A DNA stretch of 64,000 bases from positions 19,831,536-19,895,535 of the forward strand of contig NC_134524.1 in the NCBI RefSeq assembly GCF_027942865.1, read 5' to 3'. How positions within the stretch are numbered: position 1 is the first letter of the stretch; each line of letters begins with the position of its first letter. Below are positions 51,278-61,400 of the stretch, one piece after another. This stretch comes from Odontesthes bonariensis (taxonomy: Eukaryota > Chordata > Actinopteri > Atheriniformes > Atherinopsidae). Made by a program: the position numbers and the translations under genes. Under the pieces are notes generated by a model. That model ran no database searches. It was not told where the DNA came from and worked only from the letters and a program-made list of their open reading frames with translations.

Positions 51278-53658
51278 ATCCCAACCTGGAGGGTTGGAGA
51301 AGTCTGAACAAGAACGAATTCCTTCTGTCAAAGGATTTGATGAATCCCAGCGGACGTCGAGAGAAACAATCCAAATTTTGTGTGGCTGTTGCAGAAAGAC
51401 TGACAGAAATATGCCAGTAAACGGTGGCACAAATCTATTGACTTGTGCCACTGTCGAGAGAATTTTTATCGGCATAATGCCCATGCCATGTTAATTGGAC
51501 TGCCCTCATTAACAATTGTGACAACCAAGAAAGATCCTGTGACCGAAACTGGAATTGAAAGCGATACAAGATGCGTTCAGCTTCAAGGATTTTTCTTCCA
51601 AGAAGAATGATTCTCCAGGATGCAGACTGATCATACAGAACGCCTCGTTCACTAATTCAAGGCCTACATCGGCATCTGCAGTCCCCTGACTGTACCAAAA
51701 ATCATCAGGCAGCGTCTCGGTGGGGTGTTCAAAGACCTCAAGCTCCTTTGCTGGATCTCTGACAGACTCACAGAAATTTCACAAAAATAGAACTTTCTCC
51801 GAAAAAGACTTTGCATTTCGATGGTGGTATTGAACATCAGTTTAGAACACGTTGCTACAAAATTTCCTATTAATATATGGGTAGTGATGTGGCATCAGCG
51901 GAAGCCTTAGTATATAAACCATAGCCTAAGTCTCACGTTCAGCACATCCTCATCATCCTTTGTCTCTGAGCTGCAGATTACAGCATGCTGATTGTGAGAT
52001 AAAATACAACTCAAAGAGTTTATGTTATTCACAGTTTATTCGTCTAAATCTAATCCTACAACGGGTGAAAAACAAGTCATGCAGCACTTTGAAACTATTT
52101 ATCATAATCTAAGTTTATTAATTCCGAGTATATCAAAATAAATAAAAGCAAATAAATGAATATCCCTTAAGTTTTTGGACCACCATGTGCCACCTTAGAC
52201 TGAACATGATTCTAACAAAAAGACTCTCCCTTCTTTAGTGTTCTGATAGCCGTAAATGAGGGGCTTTGAAGGTCACAGTGAATGATTCACATTACGTATT
52301 TATTAAGCCAATCAGCGACCTTTTGAGGCCCCAGATGGGAGCGCTGACATCCCGGACAGAAATGTTTCCTCATAAATAATCATTGTGATCATTGAGGACA
52401 ACCATGTCAGAGAAGTGCAGCGTATCAGAGGCACTGTGGGGGTCGGGGTTCAGGCCTGGGTCTTTCTTTTGATGTGTGCTACTCTTGCACTTTTCCATTT
52501 GGCCATAATAGTGCATAGTCTGTTGACCGAGGAGGAAGAGGAGGAGTTTCACGCACTTATTGCACTAATTGCACATTGAGTTGCCTGTGGTATGAAATGC
52601 GCTATATAAATAAAGATTGATTGATTGATTGATAATGCGCACAGCACCACATTCACCACGCGTGTGGTTCTGATCATTTTCCCGCACACTGAAATGCAAA
52701 CGTCACTTTAGTGAGCAGGGTAGAGAGACTCATGTTTCCCCCTTCGAAAACAATCGATGTCACAAAAATGGCAGTCCAGGTGATTTTGGGATGTTTTTGC
52801 CGGTTGCGTCCCTCCCAGTTCTTTAGCGACGCTGCAGCGATGAGTTTGTGAGATGGAAAGTCGCTGCAGGAATCTGTACGATCCATCAAAACCCACGAAG
52901 GTAGAGAAATTGTAAAAGTTGCAAAAAGATCAAAAATCTATTCAAGTTGAAACAAAGAAGTTCAAATTGTGTCTCTGTATTAGTGTATGCATATTGTACA
53001 TGCTGTATGACATGTTCTAAAGCTATTCTCGCGGTGTTGGGAGTGCCATTTTCACAGAAATGAAAGAAGTCAGTGTCATCTGTTTGAGCAATTTTTCACA
53101 TGCCACACGGGGATAAAGAATGCACTGTGCTTGTGGGGAAGCATCTGCATTTCTTTTCTACCTGCTCATTTATTTGAATTCTTTTCTCATGTGAACTTTA
53201 TTTAAATGCTTTATGTCGCTGTAAAAGTCAGATAATTTTGCTTATCGGTTTAGGAGGTCTGCATGCACAATGGCTGTAAAACAATTGTGTCTGAAATATG
53301 AAATCATGTAATAATCTGATGTGACAGTTCTGCTAACTCCGTACAAGGACTGTTTGATCACTTTAGGATATGAAATTCTGCACAGTGAATATTAGATTCC
53401 TTTGGTGATTTATTCCTTCAGATTTAATTGAAATGCACTTTTTTGACTTGTGTAACACAGAGTTTTGTTTGTTTTCTATGTCATTAAATTAAGCGACAAC
53501 TCTGCTGTCAAAAGACACTTTCCTGTCAGTGATTGAGATTCAGTGCTTTACGATTCAAATACGTGCATCAGTGCTCACCATGGAGCATGTATGAAGAACA
53601 AGCTCAGTGTACCACTGTAAACAGACCTATCAACAGAGAAGGGACCGGAGGATGTAAG
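51278..53658. other. SLC12 3' region and intergenic DNA
   Basis: AATAAA-rich sequence near 52138-52160 may carry the SLC12 poly(A) site. No further gene is recognised before the element at 53659, apart from the LINE end listed next. Confidence 0.4.
52400..52632 (+). mobile_element. LINE 3'-end fragment with TTGA tail
   Basis: TGCGCTATATAAATAAAGAT followed by (TGAT)4 is the typical 3' end of fish L2-like retroposons. The coding region is lost. Confidence 0.7.
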
Positions 53659-54868
53659 TTAAAGGAGAATTCCGGCATTTTTACAAACATATCCCATCTG
53701 TTGGAGACCAAGGAAAGTTGGTCAAAGGGAAAAACGCGAGAAATTTTCATGCCGCTGCGCAAAGTTGTCCGATTGCGCTGATTTCCATGAAAGCGGGCTC
53801 TATCGGGCAATCTTTTAACCTTTCCTGAGGCTCTTAACGTGTATCAAAATACTTTTTACCGAATTGGCCGTGGTGTTAGTAGCAATACAATTCAACCCAG
53901 GGGCTAACCATACCATTAGCTAGCACAGACATTATACATTTTGAGATTTCAAAAACAGCGTACTTACCTTTCTCAGCTTCCGTGTTCCACAGGCGCGCGC
54001 ACAAATTAATCGATCGCCGAACCGAAGTCATACACTATAGTATTCCAAAGTACTGTCTTCCTCTGTGGTCAGTGCAATACAATGTCCACATCTGCACCAC
54101 CATGTCTCCCCAATGCGTGACCTAGCAGCAGCTCCCGTTTCTGGATCATCGTTTTGAGCCATCCTCGCTGCATCCTCTTCATCAGTGTATTCTGGTTCAA
54201 AAAGATAACCCCGACCATCAAACTCGTCAAACTCTTCCATTCCAACATCAGAATCTGACGAACTATCCATGTCTAAATTGCTTCCAATAAAATCCCGAGG
54301 GTTCTTATCTCCCGCAGCTGAATAATGGGCGAAGGTGCGCTCTTTCAAGCAGTCATGTGACACGTCATGACATCACGGCGAATATGGGTGTTGAAACGAG
54401 TCAGCTGTTCGATAGGAAACAATAACAAACATCGCAATGTGTAGTTCGGTTCCCAAGGGTCGTTTTTGGTGGACAAAAAGACAATTTTGGAATACTATAG
54501 TGTATGACTTCGGCGATCGATTAATTTGTGCGCACGCCTGTGGAACACGGAAGCTGAGAGAGGTAAGGTGCGCTGTTTTTGAAATCTCAAAATGTATAAT
54601 GTCTGTGCTAGCTAATGGTATGGTTAGCCCCTGGGTTGAATTGTATTGCTACTAACACCCCGGCCAATTCGGTGTGTTTTGATACACGTTAAGAGCCTCA
54701 GGAAAGGTTAAAAGATTGCCCGATAGAGCCCGCTTTCATGGAAATCAGCGCAATCGGACAACTTTGCGCAGCGGGCATGAGAATTTCTCGCGGTTTTCCC
54801 TTTGGCAAACTTTCCTTGGTCTCCAAAAGATGGGACATGTTTGTAAAAATGCCGGAATTCTCCTTTAA
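53659..54868. mobile_element. TTAA transposon with about 390-bp inverted repeats
   Basis: TTAA at 53659-53662 and 54865-54868. Arms 53659-54052 and 54487-54868 are inverted copies with scattered mismatches and small gaps, beginning AAAGGAGAATTCCGGCATTT. The unique centre (about 430 bases) carries an acidic minus-strand ORF described separately. Structure suits a Kolobok- or piggyBac-type non-autonomous element that may have captured host-like coding sequence. Confidence 0.85.
54028..54363 (-). CDS. Transposon-borne ORF with P2X7-tail-like CxCGxC segment
   Basis: A 111-codon open frame with no ATG at its head (opens at a GTG), so it is probably an internal exon or remnant. It has an acidic linker (MEEFDEFDGRGYLFEPEYTD) and then SRIGETWWCRCGHCIALTTE. 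The WC-x-CG-x-C arrangement after R-[IL]-G-[ENT] resembles the Cys-rich cytoplasmic tail of P2X7 receptors and the many fish proteins named P2X7-like. Downstream Cys residues of that domain are missing; the frame runs into the element's terminal repeat (LEYYSV) and stops. There is no channel domain. Function unknown. Confidence 0.55.
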   Translation of the reverse strand: MSHDCLKERTFAHYSAAGDKNPRDFIGSNLDMDSSSDSDVGMEEFDEFDGRGYLFEPEYTDEEDAARMAQNDDPETGAAARSRIGETWWCRCGHCIALTTEEDSTLEYYSV

Positions 54869-55088
54869 GACTTGATATTTTCCATCCTGAGGTTTAAAGT
54901 GTTTTTTTGTCATTTTTCTTTTCTAATAACAAACTGTTGCAAAACCTGAAGACAGAGGAAGGAACACGGCTTAGGTGTAAAGTTAAAGGGAAAAGTATCC
55001 CTGATATGCTTTCCTGATTAAACTTCATAAACCTTTTCAGTTAAAAGATAACATATTTACAACACATTGGTGCAATTCAAAACCACTC

Positions 55089-55639
55089 TTAAAGGTAGGG
55101 TAGGAGATCCTGGATTTTGAGTCCAGCGAAGCTGCATTTTGAAAATACACAGGTAAAAAGTCCCAACCCTTTTCTTCACTTTCCCCCCGAAGGCACGCCT
55201 CTAGAGTACATGAACGCGCACGAGCACGAAGGTGCACGAGCGCTGTTCTGACAGGAAGCATCGATCGTTGTCGTATTTAGTATTTAGTTCATGCTAACTA
55301 TACGTTTAATAATGCTAGGTGCTAGCCAAGCTGGCTCTAGTTTAGCTTCCTGCCGAGCTTCGTTCACGGAGCAGGGTACGCGCACAGGGAGAAGGAGGGG
55401 GAGGGGGAGGGAGGAGCAGATTGCAGTTTGATAGACGGCATCAGTATCCAATCATTGTGAACGGTCCGTTCACAATGATTGGATAGTGTTTTTCCTAGAT
55501 TGTACGTTCTAGAGGCCACTAAAACTTTTCATATTTGTGTCAAAACTTTTAATTAATTGGTTGCAATGGGGGTGTGAAGAGTATTTCAAGCAATATGTAA
55601 AAAAATGTTCCAGAAAAAGATCCCCTACCCCGCCTTTAA
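55089..55639. mobile_element. TTAA-flanked MITE
   Basis: Ends TTAAAGGTAGGGTAGG and CCTACCCCGCCTTTAA. Inside is a 17-base palindromic pair, ATCCAATCATTGTGAAC and its inverse, around 55450-55486, plus a GGAGGGGGAGGG tract. No ORF. Confidence 0.8.
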
Positions 55640-55701
55640 TAATGTACGATGAATGTTTTTTTTTGTTTTTTTTTTAAGATTTTGTAGATTTATTTTTCTG
55701 C

Positions 55702-55798
55702 TTAAAGGTGGGGTAGGCGATCTTTTTCTGGAACATTTTTTTTACATATTGCTTGAAACACTCTTCCCCCTGTGCGTGTACCCTGCTCCGTGAACGAA
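55702..55798 (-). mobile_element. Truncated second copy of the same MITE
   Basis: TTAAAGGTGGGGTAGGCGAT then CTGTGCGTGTACCCTGCTCC matches the right half of the neighbouring MITE in inverted orientation. It stops at TCCGTGAACGAA. Confidence 0.7.
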
Positions 55799-55804
55799 TT
55801 ATAT

Positions 55805-55965
55805 GGAGTAAAGTAGCTTTCAAAATGTTCGTGTGCATAAAGTAGCTTTCAAAATGTTCGTGTGCATAAACTGGAAATGCATGCATATGTTTTGATGTTC
55901 GTGTGAAATGCATGCATATGTTTTGATGTTCGTGTGCATAAACTAGAAATGCATGCATAAATGAG
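55805..55965 (+). repeat. Short tandem duplications (about 29 and 33 bp)
   Basis: AGTAGCTTTCAAAATGTTCG with GTGCATAA occurs twice in a row. It is followed by GAAATGCATGCATATGTTTT with GATGTTCGTGTG, also repeated, and a partial third copy. Confidence 0.85.
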
Positions 55966-56331
55966 TCCAAAAGTTTTGACATCAAGAAGTAAGTTGAAGT
56001 AAGGGGATGATGATGGTGGTGGTCGTCATTTAGCTTTCCACCTGCGAGATGTAACGATAACGTTGGCGTATTGCCTTAATGTACAGTGTTTGTGAAACGT
56101 TAGAATTGTGCAGTAGTCGCAGATAGGGCTGGGCGATATACCGGTAGTTGGCGATATACCGGTACAAATTTGAAAGCGATATGAAGTTGAGACAATATCG
56201 CTTTACCGGTATAGGAGGGTTTCACTTGACGTCACTTCCGTATTTTTCTAAGCGCGCGAACCCAGGTGGTGGGCAACCTGAGCTGGAGCCCATTGAAAAC
56301 ACTGTGTTTTGTCTGGCACTTTTTGCCCAAA

Positions 56332-56550
56332 ATGCCTCAGTTTTGTGCCGTTTTTGGATGTAGCAATCGGTCTAACCGAGAGAAGGGAAAGGGTTACTAT
56401 CGGGTACCGAAGGTAATCGCCCATAGAGGTGAGAAATGGAAAAAAAACTCACAGAACAACGCCGCAAAAAGTGGATAGCTAACCTACGTTTACAGACTGG
56501 AGGGGCTGAATCTGCAAATGCTCGTGTCTACGGTGACCACTTCGTCAAAG
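56332..56550 (+). pseudogene. THAP zinc-finger domain, frameshifted
   Basis: ATG 56332 opens [20 protein letters not shown], giving the first Cys pair (C5-x4-C10) of a C2CH THAP DNA-binding domain, then [15 protein letters not shown]. After an A8 run near 56440 the frame breaks. The expected continuation ([14 protein letters not shown], then ARVYGDHF) lies in another frame, implying a 1-nt indel. The third zinc ligand Cys is Tyr (Y-G-D-H). A GTATGC donor-like site follows at 56551. It sits 200 bases inside the hAT-type element and is not functional as it stands. Confidence 0.75.
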
Positions 56551-56599
56551 GTATGCGCGAAATCTAACTGTTTTGTAGTAGTGCAGTAAAGTATTATTA

Positions 56600-56925
56600 T
56601 GGAACAGTCTTCCAGAAGATGTGAGAAAGGCCTCAACTCTGACAATGTTTAAATCCAGGCTGAAAACAGTTCTATTTAGCTGTGCATATGACACCTGAAA
56701 GTATTTTATCTGCACTCTTCACTTTTTAATTAATTAATGATTATTTTAATGGGTTTTAAATTTCTTTCTTTTTTAATTTCTTTCTTTTAATTTTTTTATT
56801 CCTTTTTAATGGTTTTATTGCCATCTTGTGATTTTATGTAGCTGTAAAGCACTTTGAATTGCCCTGTGTAAGAATTGTGCTCTATAAATAAAATTGCCTT
56901 GCCTTGCCTTAAATGCCAATCAACA
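56600..56925 (+). mobile_element. LINE 3'-end fragment nested in the hAT-type element
   Basis: Encodes [20 protein letters not shown] before an untranslated end, CTGTAAAGCACTTTGAATTG, with TATAAATAAAATTGCCTTGC tail repeats. Inverse sister of 45378-45695. Confidence 0.8.
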
Positions 56926-57994
56926 GTAATGTAATAAGGGCTACGTTTGGGCTTTGTTTTGAAGGCTGTCCCAGCGCGTTGTTGGCTACTGAGTCAGTGG
57001 ACTGGGCTCCGACGGTCAAGCTGGGTTACCAAAACACAGAGCTAAAGTCACCGCCATCGGTGTTTCATGCGATCTCTGAGAGTGGTTGATCTAAACAAAA
57101 CAAATTTGTCACGTCGTCACAATCTTCACGTTTCAGTAGTATCCACGAAGTGCTTAAGTGCTAACAGCGCACATTATCTCCCAGGTTCTTGACAACAGAA
57201 TCGCTCTCTCTCTCTCGTGCATTACGCTAACAAAGACACAATGTCAGCATTTGGATATTTGGATCTCGGCATTTTATGAGCCGCGGTATGAGTTTGTTTA
57301 AATCCACTGTGTCTTGGTTATTGGTTACTTTGGTCACACTGATGTTAAACGTTGTCTGTTTAATAGGATCCAAGGGTATATTGCAGTAAATCTTTAAAGA
57401 GTAGCGTCTTCACATCACACGAGTATACTTCCTGGTTGCGGTGCAGGCTGGGTAATGTAGTCAAATGACTTTACATAGATAATGGTTCGCTATGCTCAGC
57501 ATTGCTATGTAAAACTACACTCACTCACCAACATACTGAGAGCACTGTTGTGGATCGGGCTTTGGGTTTAATGTGTAGTATTGATATACAGTTGTTTTAA
57601 GCATTTAATGTGCATTGTGGCTTTTGTATGGCAGTGCAGTGGGTTGGTGTATGCTCCAGTATTTGGTGTGCAATGTTGCTTGTGTGGGGAAAGTTGCAAA
57701 ATCTGCAATTGTTGTGATATATTTGTGAGCAAAAATTAAACAAAACGAAACCTAAATAAATGGTTCATGGTGATTAAATGTATCGTGGAGTTACATACAT
57801 ATTGTTTATTATCTTCTCTTGTATATATCTGTGCTTTCTTGAGCAAAAACAACTCAAAACGACTTGTGGCTTGGAGTTAGAACTGCACACTTTACCCGTT
57901 TTTTTTCTCCTTTTAATATCGTTATAATATCGGATATCGAGATATTGAGATAAAATATCGAGATATGAGTTTTGGTCCATATCGCCCAGCCCTA

Positions 57995-58488
57995 GTCGCA
58001 GACACTGTTCGGTTCAACACTGTCTCGCACAGAAATCCCCTGCTACCGTCGTTGACTGGGCAACTTCAAGTGTTTAGTCGGTTGTAAGCAAGTGATTGTA
58101 GCTGGTTTGATGAACTTGCGCCCATGGTTGTACCACAATAGGCTAATATTTGATTTGGTGGCATTGTTTGTGCGGAACAGTGTTCTGCCCAAACTTGGCA
58201 CAGACTTGCACACATCACCATTGACAGTCGTTAAATCACATTAAGAGACCATGGGCTGTTTAATATGCGTACTCCTGGTTCATTATTAAAATATATATAT
58301 ATATAATAACAATAACATAACTATTTAACATGTAGCTTATGGGGACATATGATGCATTTTTGTCTAACACCTTAAAGGAAAAGTAGGCAAACAGAAACAG
58401 CCTTGTCCCAACTTCCGCCTCCCCGTTTACTGTGAATAGGCTTGTAATGTATTTCATATACATAACCCTATTAATACATTTTTGTTAG
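57995..58488. other. Sequence before the HECT-like gene
   Basis: It should contain upstream exon(s) and promoter of the HECT-like gene, but I recognise none. Confidence 0.35.
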
Positions 58489-61400
58489 GTCCACGACATC
58501 CTCAATACAGCGCGAAGCCTCCTGAATTTGCTGAACAACAGCAATGTAAATGCACAGCCTCAGGGTCAAAGACAAGCTGACGGACTGAGACAGGCCACAG
58601 GACAGAGGCAGGTTGAGGGACAGAGGCAGGTTGAGGGACAGGGTCATACATCAAATAATGTGCCGCCTCACAGTGTGTCGGTCCATCAGGAAATGGCAAG
58701 GTATGTCTTGTGGCAGTAGCACTGAGCAAAAATGCATACAGTTTATATATTATAGCTGGGAAAGTAACTACAGCAAAGTTTAAATTAAAGCAGTGTTTAA
58801 AAAACACATTTAGCATTTCAAATAAGTCATCAATCTCTATTAAGAATTACATGTCTTGTTCATTTGCTATGCTTTCAACTCATTTCACTGTCTTCCAATT
58901 AAATTTGTCATTTCTATGTTTCAAACAACTAAGTTTGTATGTTCGTGTGTTCAGATCTTTTCCTGGATTCTTCCGACGGGAGGCCCGGGGAAAGAAAAGA
59001 TTTGCGCCATACCTTAAGCCACAAAAATCACTTGCAATCAATTTTTACTTGCTGGATGAGCAGCGGTCAAAGACTCCGAAAGGAGATGAGGAGCTTCAGT
59101 TCATACTGGCAGGCCTGGGAAAGCGCTCTGTCACATTGGCAGAAAATGCTACACATGCTGAGGTATCTTTTAGTATTTTGTTAGTTTGTCACTGCTGTTG
59201 TTATTTTAATTGTATTTCAACTGAGTGCATTGCCCAGAGAGATGAGCAGTGGTATGAGAAATGTGTAAATCCAACCATATGATGAAATGTGTTGTGCAAG
59301 TTGACAGATTCACTCCTGGAGGCATATCCCAGGCTTGCCAGCATCTCTGGGGGCTGGATGCTTCATAAATCACCAGGTATGACTGCTTCTCTACACTCAG
59401 TTCAGAGGGCTGTACTGTTTTATGGGTGAATAGGGCAGAAGTTTTAATTGATAAATATCCCCTGAACTTCACCAGCTGATTGTCATCATGTAATCAACAC
59501 TTTTTTTTGTATGGAAACTTTTCTGAAATAGTTTGTACATACATATAGATGAGCCATTATCTGCTGACATATGTGATAGTTTGCACACACTGTAGGCCAT
59601 GGACTAGGGCAAACAGACCTTTTGTAGCATTGTTCATGGTGCGGAAGAATGTGGCACTTGTCCCACTGCATATTAAATCACATCTACAGGATGTAGGCTT
59701 CTAGAAAATGTATTTTTTGTTAGGCTCTTTAACTTGTTTACCCTTATGGTACAGTCCAAAATTCATAGAATGGTTGCTTTTTCTGCATTCAAGCATATAA
59801 AACATAATTTGCACATTTATACATGACATTTCTGAAAATTTCCATTACAAAAGATGTAGCTTTAATTGGAATCTACCTTGAGTAGTACTAATGGGCCAAA
59901 GTTGGCAGTCTGGTTTAAGGAGTATAATAACAGTGGCTGTTTTACCATTTTTTTTTTAGGCGGTGGTGGGCAACGGAAGTTGCTTGTAATTCCTGCTGAC
60001 GCAGAAGGGTACAGTGGGAAACAACTAAAGGGAGTTTCTGGAAACGGAAAGTGCACACTGTACATAGCACCGTTGCAGGATCATATTGATCTTACTCCGC
60101 TACCTCCCGATGCGAAAGAATTTAGGCTCATGCCCAAATCTCCATGTGCCATTTGCCATATGATGATACCTCTACAGATTCTTCCAAGCCATGTCGAAAA
60201 CTGCAGGGAGAAAATGGATCTCTGCAGTTCATCAGCGGTTGTATGCTTAGCCTTGTGAAATTCTGGTGCTAAGAAAAATTGTTTTTGTGGAATAATCTTA
60301 TCTTTTACATGTTCCGTACATAGGAAAGCATCACTCATGACCTGCGTCCAAATCAGGCAGAAATGGTGAGATTTCTATGTTCATTAAATTGGAAATGAAA
60401 TGGAATAGTTGTTTACTTTGAATTTTTTGCATTAGAAAAATTGGGTAGCAAACCAATTAGCATTGTTCAAATTTACATTTCATCATGCTGTGTTAAATAG
60501 AAGGTAAGTATTCATCTTGTGTCATGCAAATGTTTTTTTTGTTGTTGTTGTTGTGTTAGTTAGTTAGGTTGTTTATTGGTCTCCACCAGGGAGAAATTTG
60601 TCTCGGAGATGGGGTACAAAATACAGAACAAACCGTACAACATGCAGCAAACATAACATCAAATAAAAAAGACAGAAGTGGAGTAGACACAGGATAACAT
60701 TAGACATTCTCACTCACTGTGGTTGTTGTTGTTAGACTGCAGACTGTCCTGTGTGCAGAGAAAGCTTTGACATTAAAATCATTGAGGCCCACGCATCAGA
60801 CTGTGGATTAAGGTACTTTAACAGAAAAATGTCTTAATCTTAAAATGGCTTTGGCTCTGGTAATAGGTTTTTTTAATTTTTTTATTTTAAATCAACAACA
60901 TTTTGTCTTTTTTTTTTAAGAAATGCAACCCATGAAGCAAAGAGCAACTTCTCACGAGATGCAGTGACTACTTTTCAAAGGTAAGGCCTTTGTCCCTGTT
61001 ACTCTGCAAAAAATTTTTTCGCAACAGATAACGTGTTTTGTGTATTACATTTATCATTTCAAATAAGTCATCAATCTCTATTAAGAATTGCATGTCTTGT
61101 TCATTTGATCAGTACCAGTCAGTCAGATCAGTATCTTTCAAAGGTAATATTGTACATTAGGCAATTATGGTGGCAAATTATGACATCTAGATAATATACA
61201 CTTTAAAGAGATACTGCGGTATCAATCATCTTTTTCCTGTTGGAAAGCTTTGTCATATGTTGGAGTGTGATCACAGACAAATGTGGTGTGTTTATGAAAT
61301 ATTTTGCTTGCACCCCTTAAGAATTTCACCAGTACAGGAGGTGTCTATTTTAATGGTCAATTTTTTTCTATTTTAATGTTCAATTCCAGTTCTGAGGAAA

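Larger units (their letters stand above)
56124..57994. mobile_element. hAT-type element, 1,871 bp, 8-bp duplication
   Basis: Exact octamer GTCGCAGA flanks both sides (56116-56123 and 57995-58002). Ends TAGGGCTGGGCGATAT and ATATCGCCCAGCCCTA are perfect 16-base inverted repeats followed by ATATCG-rich subterminal sequence. The interior holds a broken THAP-domain ORF and a nested LINE end. No hAT transposase seen. Confidence 0.88.

Noticed and set aside
55805..55965. Tandem repeats considered as a CRISPR array
   Set aside because: Units are contiguous duplications without unique spacers, in a eukaryotic genome.
56416..56447. A 30-nt GTGAGA...CTCACAG intron that would mend the THAP frame
   Set aside because: Far below the size of vertebrate introns; an indel in the A8 run is simpler.
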